Source: Caldimonas thermodepolymerans
Lineage (GTDB): Bacteria; Pseudomonadota; Gammaproteobacteria; Burkholderiales; Burkholderiaceae_C
DNA length: 64,000 nucleotides
Assembly (NCBI RefSeq): GCF_015476235.1
Contig: NZ_CP064338.1
Coordinates: 3,658,001 to 3,722,000, forward strand
Reading direction: 5' to 3'
Shown here: positions 1 through 8,260 of the stretch, piece by piece
How the letters are laid out: each line of letters opens with the position of its first letter
How positions within the stretch are numbered: the stretch's first letter is position 1
Translations under genes and position numbers: made by a program
The notes under the pieces: generated by a model
Seen by the model: only the letters and a program-made list of their open reading frames with translations
Databases searched by the model: none
Told to the model about the DNA's origin: nothing

Positions 1-350
1 TGCTGCAGCGCCCGCCGCAGCTCGCCGTGCCGGGTCGTCTTCGGCAGGAAGCCGGCCGCGCCGCGGTCCAGCGCCGCCAGGATGGTGCCGGGGCGCTCGT
101 CGGCCGACATCACGACGCACACCACGTCCGGCCGCAGCTGGTGCACCCGCTCCAGCGCGGCGATGCCGTCGCTGTCGGGCAGGCCCAGGTCCAGCAGCAC
201 CCAGTCGATGCCGGCATCGCCCGTCAGCAGCGCCTCGGCCTCGGCCAGGCTCTGCGCCTGCAGGACCTCGGCGTGCGGGAACTCCTGCGCAAACAACAGC
301 GACAGGCCATCAAGGAACAGCGGGTGGTCGTCAATCAGCAGGATCTTCAT
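1..350 (-). CDS. Response regulator receiver domain (partial, LuxR/NarL-type likely)
   Basis: The gene runs off the left edge, so only its first 116 codons are present. The protein starts MKILLIDDHPLF and has the receiver-domain layout: acidic pair Asp7-Asp8, phospho-acceptor Asp54 in WVLLDLGLPD, a conserved Ser82 and Lys104 in GFLPKTT. The IDDHPLF start and the GAAGFLPK segment are typical of NarL/LuxR-type regulators, whose C-terminal helix-turn-helix would lie outside the window. No clear Shine-Dalgarno sequence precedes the ATG. It is divergent from tgt across 182 bases. The partner kinase is not visible, so the signal is unknown. Confidence 0.85.
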   Translation of the reverse strand, partial: MKILLIDDHPLFLDGLSLLFAQEFPHAEVLQAQSLAEAEALLTGDAGIDWVLLDLGLPDSDGIAALERVHQLRPDVVCVVMSADERPGTILAALDRGAAGFLPKTTRHGELRRALQ

Positions 351-429
351 GGAAAGGAGGACGGCGCGAACCAGCGTCCGGATTGTTTCACGGCGTATCC
401 GTCCGCCGCATGCAAGCCGCGCGCCTGCC

Positions 430-464
430 GCGCACAAGTGCGCATATCGCGCATCCGGATGCGC
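430..464. promoter_or_regulatory. Two adjacent palindromes between response regulator and tgt
   Basis: GCGCAC-AA-GTGCGC (430-443) is followed at once by the perfect 16-bp palindrome GCGCATCCGGATGCGC (449-464). Both sit in the divergent intergenic region. They could be operators or simply GC-rich self-complementary sequence. Confidence 0.3.
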
Positions 465-487
465 CCCCGACGGGTTCGCTACACTAG

Positions 488-1711
<1,224 letters not shown>

Positions 1712-1726
1712 CGCCCCGGCGCGGCC

Positions 1727-2569
1727 TCAGACCGCGTGCTGCTCGAGCAGGAAGCTGGCGCCGTCGTACTGCGCCAGCGCCTGCGTCAGCCAGGGCATCA
1801 CCTGCTGCAGCGTGTCGTGCAGCACCCAGGGCGGGTTGATCACGAACATGCCGCTGCCCAGCAGCCCGAACCCGTCCGGGCCCGGGCGCTGCACCGTCAT
1901 GCGCACGTGCAGCCAGCCCTTGGGCGCCGCGGACTTGAGCCGCTGCGGCAGCTGCTGCGACTCGATGCGCGGCAGCTGCGGGTACCACACCATGACGACG
2001 CCCTCGGCGAAGCGCTTCATCGCGTCGCGCACGGTGTTGACCACCAGCCCGTAGTCGGCCTTCAGCTCGTACGGCGGGTCGATCAGCACCGCACCGCGCC
2101 GCGTGGGCGGCGGCAGCTGCGACTTCAGCCCCGCGAACCCGTCGCCGTGGTGTACCTCGGTGTGCGGCTGCTGGCCGAAGTGCTGCGCGAGCAGCTTGAT
2201 GTCGGTCGGGTGCAGTTCCCACAGCCGCAGCCGGTCCTGCGGGCGCAGCAGCTGCAGCGCCAGCGCGGGCGAACCGGGATAGTGGCGCAGCGTGCCGTCC
2301 GGGTTGTGTGCGCGCACCAGGTCGACGTAGTCCGCCACCGCCGGCGGCAGGTCGTCGCGTTCCCACAGCCGCGCGATGCCCTGCTCGTATTCGGCATGCA
2401 GCTGCGCATGGCGGCTGCCGAGCTTGTAGGCGCCCGCGCCGGCGTGGGTGTCGATCAGCCAGTAGGGCTTGTCCTTGGTGCCCAGGTAGCGCAGCACCTG
2501 CACGAACACCAGGTGCTTGAGCACGTCGGCATGGTTGCCCGCATGGAAGGCGTGTCGGTAGGCGAGCAT
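1727..2569 (-). CDS. rlmJ: 23S rRNA (adenine(2030)-N6)-methyltransferase RlmJ
   Basis: RlmJ uses S-adenosylmethionine to methylate N6 of A2030 in 23S rRNA. The 280-residue protein begins MLAYRHAFHAGNHADVLKH, the diagnostic N-terminus of the family (formerly DUF519/YhiR). It has the SAM-binding segment around DTHAGAGAY (about 41-49) and the N6-adenine methyltransferase catalytic motif DPPYE in the middle of the protein. The length matches the E. coli enzyme. It appears to be transcribed alone and is convergent with tgt. Confidence 0.95.
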   Translation of the reverse strand: MLAYRHAFHAGNHADVLKHLVFVQVLRYLGTKDKPYWLIDTHAGAGAYKLGSRHAQLHAEYEQGIARLWERDDLPPAVADYVDLVRAHNPDGTLRHYPGSPALALQLLRPQDRLRLWELHPTDIKLLAQHFGQQPHTEVHHGDGFAGLKSQLPPPTRRGAVLIDPPYELKADYGLVVNTVRDAMKRFAEGVVMVWYPQLPRIESQQLPQRLKSAAPKGWLHVRMTVQRPGPDGFGLLGSGMFVINPPWVLHDTLQQVMPWLTQALAQYDGASFLLEQHAV

Positions 2570-2635
2570 GGTCGGGATATGCGTTCGGGAGAACCGCCCA
2601 ATGTAACCCGTCCGCCCCGCGCCGCCCGCATGACC

Positions 2636-4537
2636 TCACGCCGCGAGCAGCTGGGCGACCCGCTGGCGCAGGCCCTGCGGCGTCACCGCCTCGGGCGGCA
2701 GCGGCGTGCCGGCCACCAGCCCGACGCGGCTGAACATGCCGCGCCGGAACGGCCGCACCATCGCCCGGCCCTGCTCGACGCGCGAGAAGAACGAGCCCCA
2801 CAGGTTCTGCAGCGCCACCGGCACCACCGGCACCGGCTGCTTCTCGAGGATCTTCATGATGCCGCCGCGGAACTCCTGCAGCTGCCCGTCGCGGGTGATC
2901 GCGCCCTCGGGGAAGATGCCCAGCAGCTCGCCCTCGCGCAGCACGCGTTCGGCCTCGGCGAAGGCACGCTCGTAGACCACCGGGTCCTCCTTCTGCGGCG
3001 CGATCGGGATCGCCTTGGCGAGCCGGAACAGCCAGCCCAGCACCGGGATGCGGAAGATGCGGTGGTCCATGATGAACACGATGGGCCGCGGGCTCGCCGC
3101 CATCAGCAGGATGGCGTCGACGAAGCTGACGTGGTTGGCCGCCAGGATGGCCGGGCCCTGCACCGGGATGTGCTCGTCGCCGCGCACCTTGAAGCGGTAG
3201 ATGCAGCGCGAGGCCAGCAGCGCGACGAAGCGCAGCAGGTATTCGGGCACCAGCAGGAAGATGTAGCAGCCCACCGCTGCGTTGAGCAGGCCCACGACCA
3301 GGAACACCTGCGGGATGTCGAAGCCGGCCTGGATCAGGCCGCCGGCCAGCACGGCACTGGCGATCATGAACAACGCGTTGAGGATGTTGTTCGCCGCGAT
3401 GATGCGCGCGCGGTGCGTGGGCTGGGCGCGCAGCTGGATCAGCGCGTACATCGGCACGCTGTACAGCCCGGCGCACAGCGACAGCAGGAACAGGTCGGCG
3501 ATCACGCGCCAGTGCGCCGGCTCGGCCAGGAACCCGCGCAGCGTGTAGCCGGCCTCCCCGCCCCCCAGCCCGCGCGAGGCGAAGTACAGGTCCACCGCGA
3601 ACACCGTCATGCCGATCGCGCCGACCGGCACCAGGCCGATCTCCACGTGGCGGCGCGACAGCGTCTCGCACAGCAGCGAGCCCACGCCGATGCCGACCGA
3701 GAACACCACCAGCAGCATCGAGGCGACCTGCTCGTCGCCGTGCAGCACCTCCTTCGCGAACGAGGGGAACTGCGACAGGAACACCGCGCCGAAGAACCAC
3801 ATCCACGAGATGCCCAGGATGGAGCGGAACACCGCGACGTTCCCGCGCGCGAGCATCAGGTTGCGCCAGGTCTCGGTGAAAGGGTTCCAGTTGATCCGCA
3901 GGCCGGGGTCGGTGGCCGGCGACGCCGGCACGTACTGCGCCGTCACCCGACCCAGCACCGCCAGGCCGAGGCAGGCCCAGGCCACGTACTGCGCGCCCGC
4001 CTGCGGCACCGCGATCAGCAGGCCGCCGGCGACGTTGCCGAGCAGGATCGCGACGAAGGTGCCCATCTCGACCATGCCGTTGCCCCCGGTCAGCTCTCGC
4101 TCGTCCAGGTGCTGCGGCAGGTAGGCGTACTTGACCGGGCCGAACAGCGTCGAGTGCAGGCCCATCAGGAACACGCAGGCCAGCAGCAGCGCGACCTGCT
4201 GCGCGACGAAACCCCAGCCGGCCAGCGCCATGATCGCGATCTCCAGCCACTTCACGAAGCGGATCAGCTGCGCCTTGTCGTGCTTGTCGGCCAGCTGCCC
4301 GCTGGTGGCCGAGAACAGCAGGAAGGGCAGGATGAACAGCGCGCCGATCACCAGCCCAGCGAGCGACGGCGGCAGCCAGCTGACCTGCACCTGGTAGGTC
4401 ACCAGCACCGTGAAGGCGAACTTGAACAGGTTGTCGTTGCCCGCGCCGAGGAACTGGGTCCAGAAGAAGGGGGCGAAGCGGCGCTGGCCGAGCAGCGCGA
4501 ACTGGCTGGGATGTCGGGTGTGCGGTTGTGCGTCCAT
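2636..4537 (-). CDS. MFS transporter fused to PlsC-type acyltransferase
   Basis: This is a 633-residue two-part membrane protein. The first ~420 residues form a major facilitator-like unit with about 12 hydrophobic segments and an N-terminal GAGNDNLFKFAF motif typical of LplT-type lysophospholipid flippases. The C-terminal ~190 residues are a PlsC acyltransferase with NHVSFVD (NHx4D catalytic motif), FPEGAITRDG and a nearby substrate loop. The likely role is import of lysophospholipid across the inner membrane and its re-acylation. The acyl-ACP synthetase module found in longer LplT-Aas proteins is absent, so the acyl donor must come from elsewhere. The role is inferred from the domain pairing. 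Confidence 0.9.
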   Translation of the reverse strand: MDAQPHTRHPSQFALLGQRRFAPFFWTQFLGAGNDNLFKFAFTVLVTYQVQVSWLPPSLAGLVIGALFILPFLLFSATSGQLADKHDKAQLIRFVKWLEIAIMALAGWGFVAQQVALLLACVFLMGLHSTLFGPVKYAYLPQHLDERELTGGNGMVEMGTFVAILLGNVAGGLLIAVPQAGAQYVAWACLGLAVLGRVTAQYVPASPATDPGLRINWNPFTETWRNLMLARGNVAVFRSILGISWMWFFGAVFLSQFPSFAKEVLHGDEQVASMLLVVFSVGIGVGSLLCETLSRRHVEIGLVPVGAIGMTVFAVDLYFASRGLGGGEAGYTLRGFLAEPAHWRVIADLFLLSLCAGLYSVPMYALIQLRAQPTHRARIIAANNILNALFMIASAVLAGGLIQAGFDIPQVFLVVGLLNAAVGCYIFLLVPEYLLRFVALLASRCIYRFKVRGDEHIPVQGPAILAANHVSFVDAILLMAASPRPIVFIMDHRIFRIPVLGWLFRLAKAIPIAPQKEDPVVYERAFAEAERVLREGELLGIFPEGAITRDGQLQEFRGGIMKILEKQPVPVVPVALQNLWGSFFSRVEQGRAMVRPFRRGMFSRVGLVAGTPLPPEAVTPQGLRQRVAQLLAA

Positions 4538-4637
4538 GGGGCGTGCAGGTGTCCTGCGGTGAACCTTCGGGACCGGGGCGGGCGGCGCGGCGGGCGCTAG
4601 CGTAACCGCAGCGCCGCGGGAAGGCCCGGCGGCTGTC

Positions 4638-4662
4638 GGGCCGGCGCCACGATGGCCGGCCC
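4638..4662 (-). terminator. Hairpin after the DUF2145 operon
   Basis: Arms GGGCCGGC (4638-4645) and GCCGGCCC (4655-4662) enclose a 9-base loop just past the DUF2145 stop codon. There is no T-run, so it is at best a weak or factor-assisted terminator. Confidence 0.35.
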
Positions 4663-4672
4663 GGTGGGTGCG

Positions 4673-5467
4673 TCAGCGCACCACCTGTGCGGGCTGGCCG
4701 AGGCCGCTGCGCTCCAGCCAGCCGAACACCGAGTCGACGGTGACCGTCTCGATGCGGCCGGCGAAGCGCTTCTCGCCGGGGTGGTCGTCGAACGCCACGT
4801 TGGCCGAGGTGAGGCGTCCGCCCAGGCGGGTCAGCGCGCCCAGGCGCAGCGTGGTGGGCCGGTAGTCGCGCAGGCGCAGCCAGGCCTGCGCCTGCTCGCG
4901 CTGGCGCACCTGCGGCTCCAGCGCCAGCGCGAGCGTCTCGATGGCCCACTGGTTGGACTGCTGGTAGCGCACCGACCAGGGGTAGGCGACCATGTTGTAG
5001 GCCGGCACGTGCAGCGCCGCGACGCGGCGGTCGTCGCGCAGCAGGGCCTGCAGCGGCGCCTGCACCTGCGGCGCCAGCAGCACGATGCCGGCTTCGTGGG
5101 CATGCAGGTCGTCGAGGAAGAACTCGCCCAGCCCCTGCCGGTACAGCGCGGCACGGTCGCTGCCGCACTGGTTGAGCTTGTGCACCACGCGCCAGACCGG
5201 CTGGCCGTCGCGCATCTCGCGGTAGGCCAGGCCCAGGTGCGAGTAGCGCAGCCCGTAGCGGCTCAGGTCCTGCCCGACGCGGGCGATCACCGCGACCTGG
5301 GCACCCGAGGCGTCCAGCCAGCGCGCGGTGCGCTCGGCCAGCTCCAGGCCCTGCTGCAGCGCCTGCACGGTCAGCGGCCGGGCCTCGCAGGTGCGGCCGG
5401 CCTGGGCCGGCGTGGCGCACAGCGTGGCCACGAGCGCCAAGGCGGCGGCGAGATGACGGCATCGCAT
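4673..5467 (-). CDS. DUF2145 family exported protein
   Basis: The 264-residue protein has a clear signal peptide (MRCRHLAAALALVATLCATPAQA) and should be periplasmic. Its body matches what I recall of the DUF2145 family: RYSHLGLAYRE, VVHKLNQCGSDR, LGEFFLDDLH and a C-terminal SVFGWLERSG segment. The molecular function of this family is not known. A strong AGGAGGTG ribosome binding site supports the start. It is the last gene of a three-gene operon, 18 bases after the small exported protein, downstream of a YiaA-like membrane protein. This suggests a shared envelope role. Confidence 0.85.
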   Translation of the reverse strand: MRCRHLAAALALVATLCATPAQAGRTCEARPLTVQALQQGLELAERTARWLDASGAQVAVIARVGQDLSRYGLRYSHLGLAYREMRDGQPVWRVVHKLNQCGSDRAALYRQGLGEFFLDDLHAHEAGIVLLAPQVQAPLQALLRDDRRVAALHVPAYNMVAYPWSVRYQQSNQWAIETLALALEPQVRQREQAQAWLRLRDYRPTTLRLGALTRLGGRLTSANVAFDDHPGEKRFAGRIETVTVDSVFGWLERSGLGQPAQVVR

Positions 5468-5485
5468 GGCGGCACCTCCTGGCTT

Positions 5486-5920
5486 TCAGTGGGTGAGGCG
5501 CTCGTCGTGCAGCAGCGCCGCGCCGATCCGGTTCGGGATGAAGGCAATCACCTGGCCGGCGGCCGACAGGATGCAGCCCGCGCCGATCGCGGTGGCGGTG
5601 ACCACGGTGCCGACCGCCAGCGACGCCGCGCCGGCCGCCTTCGTGCTCAGCCGCAGGGTGGCACGGGCGCCGTCGGCGGCGCGCTCCAGCACCCACACGG
5701 CGCCTTCGGCCGAAGCCTCGACGGCCACCACCGTGAGCGCCGCGCCACCGGACAGCAGCGTCGCCGGCGCGGCCACCGACACGACCACCGGCAGGGCCGA
5801 CAGCGCGACGCTCGCCTCGGAGGCGTCGTGCGCCTGGGCCAGGCGCGGCGTGCCGAGGCACGCGATGGCGAGGACCGGGGCCGCGAGCACGGCCGACATG
5901 CGAAGGATGCGCGGGTTCAT
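5486..5920 (-). CDS. Small exported hypothetical protein
   Basis: The 144-residue protein has an N-terminal signal peptide ending near LAQAHDAS, then a small, Ala/Val/Ser/Thr-rich body with a hydrophobic stretch around ATAIGAGCILSAAGQVIAF. The start at 5920 is preceded by GGAGGGAG. An upstream in-frame extension exists but would bypass both this ribosome binding site and the signal peptide. It is the middle gene of the YiaA-like / this / DUF2145 operon, with 18- and 26-base gaps. I do not recognise the family. Location in the periplasm or outer envelope is inferred from the signal peptide. Confidence 0.75.
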   Translation of the reverse strand: MNPRILRMSAVLAAPVLAIACLGTPRLAQAHDASEASVALSALPVVVSVAAPATLLSGGAALTVVAVEASAEGAVWVLERAADGARATLRLSTKAAGAASLAVGTVVTATAIGAGCILSAAGQVIAFIPNRIGAALLHDERLTH

Positions 5921-5946
5921 GACGTTCTCCCTCCGGATGGTCGTGA

Positions 5947-6402
5947 TCAGTGGGTGTCCAGAGCCGCGGCGGCGCGGCGGGCGCGGGCTTCGGCCAGGTC
6001 GGCTTCGTGGGCGTCGCGCAGCGTCTTGGCCAGCGTGAAGGCGTTGGAGATCAGAAACAGCCAGCTCACGCCGAGAAAGGCCTTGTAAGGCGGGGAGATC
6101 TCCATGCGCCACAGGCCCCAGCCGGTGAGCGACATCGCCAGCGCGAAGCCGCCCCAGACCACCAGCTTCCACAGCGGCGTGTCGGCGGTGCAGGCCTCGC
6201 TGTCGCGCACGAACTTCGCGAGCACGAAGGCCGCCATCAGGCAGAAGACGTACCCCATCACCATGAAGGCGCGGTCGATGCCCTGGCCGGGCAGCCAGGC
6301 CAGCCCGCTGCCGCACAGCGTGACGGCAGTGCCGAAGGCGATCCACACCTGGGCCTTCCAGGCCCGGGTGTCGCGGCGGATGAGGACAGGCGTGTGGGAC
6401 AT
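5947..6402 (-). CDS. YiaA/YiaB-family inner membrane protein
   Basis: The 151-residue protein has four hydrophobic segments arranged as two similar two-helix units (WIAFGTAVTLCGSGLAWLPG and WGGFALAMSLTGWGLWRM). This is the repeat organisation of YiaA/YiaB proteins. MGYVFCLMAAFVLAKFVRD and SWLFLISNAFTLAKTLRD end the two units. Biochemical function is unknown. It is the first gene of the operon with the small exported protein and DUF2145. The XRE regulator is transcribed divergently 132 bases away and is the likely controller. Confidence 0.85.
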   Translation of the reverse strand: MSHTPVLIRRDTRAWKAQVWIAFGTAVTLCGSGLAWLPGQGIDRAFMVMGYVFCLMAAFVLAKFVRDSEACTADTPLWKLVVWGGFALAMSLTGWGLWRMEISPPYKAFLGVSWLFLISNAFTLAKTLRDAHEADLAEARARRAAAALDTH

Positions 6403-6459
6403 GGTCTCTCGCGGGTGGTTGAACACGGCGTGCATGTTCCGCGCCGGCACCGCGAAGAT

Positions 6460-6515
6460 CAACGAGACAACACTTCGTTGCGCGCATCCAGCCTTCCGGT
6501 ATCGTTTGGCGATAC
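6460..6515. promoter_or_regulatory. Two inverted repeats in the YiaA-like/XRE divergent promoter region
   Basis: CAACGA-N9-TCGTTG (6460-6480) and GTATCG-TTTGG-CGATAC (6499-6515) lie in the 132-bp region between the divergent genes. The second is 19 bases from the regulator's ATG. Helix-turn-helix regulators of this kind usually bind such sites, so autoregulation and control of the operon are plausible. Confidence 0.45.
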
Positions 6516-6534
6516 TTTGGGCTAGCATCGCCCC

Positions 6535-7278
6535 ATGAGCACGACCCGCGACCTGGTGGACGCCCTGAAGGTGGAACTGAAGGCGGCCGGCCTGACCTAC
6601 GCGCGCCTGGCCGCGCAGCTGGGCCTGGCCGAGTCCAGCGTCAAGCGCATCTTCGCCAGGGGCGACATGCCGCTGTCGCGCATCGACGAGATCTGCCGCG
6701 TGCTGAAGCTGGACTTCGCCGAGCTCGCGCGCAAGGTGTCCGATGCCCAGCCGCTGCTGCGCGAGCTGACGCCGGAGCAGGAAAAGGCGGTGGTGGCCGA
6801 CCGCAAGCTGCTGCTGGTGGCGATCTGCTGCCTGAGCCAGTGGACCTTCGAGCAGATCCTCGCGACCTACACGCTGACCGAGGCCGAGGTCGTGAAGTAC
6901 CTGGCCCGGCTCGACCGGCTCGGCATCATCGAGCTGCGCCCGCTGAACCGCTACCGGCTCAAGCTCTCCAAGGCGTTCCGCTGGCGCCCGCACGGGCCGG
7001 TGATGCAGTACTTCCGCGAGCATGTCGTCGCGGACTACTACGGCGGCGGCTTCGACGGCGAAGGCGAGATGCTGCTGCTGGTGCACGGGCAGATCGGCCG
7101 CAGCCAAGCCCACTTGTTCAACGAGCGGCTGCAGCGCGTCGCCCAGGACTTCGCGCAGCAGCACCTGGCCGACCAGAAGCTGCCGGAATCGCAGCGCGCG
7201 GCCTACACGCTGGTGATCGCGATGCGCTCGTGGCTGTTTGCGGCGTTCCGCGACCTCAAGCGCGAAGCGGCGACGTAG
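6535..7278 (+). CDS. XRE-family helix-turn-helix transcriptional regulator
   Basis: Residues ~5-60 form a Cro/C1-type helix-turn-helix: TYARLAAQLGLAESSVKRIF followed by MPLSRIDEICRVLKLDFAELA. The remaining ~185 residues are a larger effector or dimerisation region with winged-helix flavour (EAEVVKYLARLDRLGIIELRPLNRYRLK) and no recognisable ligand domain. Total length is 247 residues. It is divergent from the YiaA-like operon with two inverted repeats between them, and convergent with the CAAX-protease-like gene. The ligand and regulon are unknown. Confidence 0.85.
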   Translation: MSTTRDLVDALKVELKAAGLTYARLAAQLGLAESSVKRIFARGDMPLSRIDEICRVLKLDFAELARKVSDAQPLLRELTPEQEKAVVADRKLLLVAICCLSQWTFEQILATYTLTEAEVVKYLARLDRLGIIELRPLNRYRLKLSKAFRWRPHGPVMQYFREHVVADYYGGGFDGEGEMLLLVHGQIGRSQAHLFNERLQRVAQDFAQQHLADQKLPESQRAAYTLVIAMRSWLFAAFRDLKREAAT

Positions 7279-7288
7279 CCGCCACCGC

Positions 7289-7963
7289 TCACCAGAAGTG
7301 CCACTGGCCGGTGCGCACCACCCACACGCCCAGCGCCCCGTTGGTCACGGCATGCGACACCACCGGCACCCACAGCTTGCCGGTGTGGCGATACAGCCAG
7401 GCGTAGGCCAGCCCGGCCACGATCGCGGCCAGCCACAGCGTGTGCGCGAGCGCGAACACCGCGGTGGACAGCGCGATCGCGCGCACGCCGACGCGGCGCG
7501 GGTCGACGCTGCCGAACCGGGGTTGCTCCACCCAGCGCATCAGGAACGAGCGCCAGAACAGCTCCTCCATGACCGGGACCAGCAGGACCGCGCCGATCCA
7601 GCGCATCGCGACCAGCGACCAGTCCAGCTGCCCCTGTGCGTCCACCGGCCGGAACCGCGCAGCGGGCTCGCCGAGCACCATCCACGGTGCGGTCAGTTCG
7701 ATCCACAGGCAGAACACCGCCAGCCCGACCGCGATCGCCAGAGCCCATTCCTTGACATCGGGCCAATGAGTGCGGGCCAGCTCGACGTAGTCGCGCCAGA
7801 ACCAGGCCAGCACGGCCGCGGTCGCGACCACGCTGAAGCCGTACAGCCAGCGGGCATCGATGCGGGGGTCCTCGCCGAGCGCCCCCCGCAGGGCCAGCAG
7901 CGCCATGAACAGCGCAAACGGTGCAATGCGCGCCGTCGCGGCGCGGGACAGCGGCAGCGTCAT
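7289..7963 (-). CDS. CAAX prenyl protease-related membrane protein (CPBP family)
   Basis: The 224-residue protein has about six to seven hydrophobic helices. The CPBP/Abi catalytic motifs are present: EELFWRSF (EExxxR), an AHTLW histidine and SHAVTNG near the C-terminus. The closest family I recognise is the CAAX-protease-related group that often occurs beside exosortase/PEP-CTERM systems, but no exosortase or PEP-CTERM protein is present here. It would be an intramembrane glutamic protease of unknown substrate. It is transcribed alone and is convergent with the XRE gene. Confidence 0.85.
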   Translation of the reverse strand: MTLPLSRAATARIAPFALFMALLALRGALGEDPRIDARWLYGFSVVATAAVLAWFWRDYVELARTHWPDVKEWALAIAVGLAVFCLWIELTAPWMVLGEPAARFRPVDAQGQLDWSLVAMRWIGAVLLVPVMEELFWRSFLMRWVEQPRFGSVDPRRVGVRAIALSTAVFALAHTLWLAAIVAGLAYAWLYRHTGKLWVPVVSHAVTNGALGVWVVRTGQWHFW

Positions 7964-8083
7964 GTGTTTTGTCTCCTCGGTCAGGGCAAAGGCCGCCGGT
8001 CAGGAGCATGCCTCAGCGCGCCGCCGGTCTTCCTCTCAATTGGTTTCCACCGCGGAAAAACGTTTCGAGCCTGCGCCACCGGG

Positions 8084-8190
8084 GTAACGAAACGTTTCGC
8101 TTCCACGGGCGCGGCGTAACACCCGGGGTCGGGCGTATTCCCGGAAACCGGCGCTAAGTGCTTGTTTTCCCGGTTTTTGTCCGGGTAACG
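8084..8190. promoter_or_regulatory. GTAAC motifs and 12-bp palindrome upstream of lipoprotein gene
   Basis: GTAAC occurs at 8084, 8116 and 8185, and the perfect palindrome CGAAACGTTTCG lies at 8088-8099, with a related AAAAACGTTTCG at 8056-8066. The same GTAACG/CGTTAC word is clustered upstream of flp, which suggests a common regulator. The spacing (about 45-150 bases before the predicted start of transcription) suits an activator that binds at a distance. Confidence 0.4.
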
Positions 8191-8207
8191 AGAGGCGGCG
8201 CGGGTAA

Positions 8208-8223
8208 TGGCCTGGATTTTGCG
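8208..8223 (+). promoter_or_regulatory. Candidate sigma-54 promoter for the lipoprotein gene
   Basis: TGGCCTGGATTTTGCG has the GG and GC dinucleotides at the exact -24/-12 spacing, with TTGC intact. It departs from TGGCACG-N4-TTGCW at three positions. Transcription would begin near 8234, about 27 bases before the ATG at 8261. The longer ORF start at 8207 would sit inside this element. Confidence 0.5.
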
Positions 8224-8260
8224 GTCGGGAGCCGGTCGTTCAACCTCTACACAGATTCCC

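Noticed and set aside
1736-4600. Plus-strand ORF of 954 residues
   Set aside because: It is antisense to rlmJ and the MFS-acyltransferase gene, both with clear family motifs; composition is Gln/Arg/His-rich shadow.
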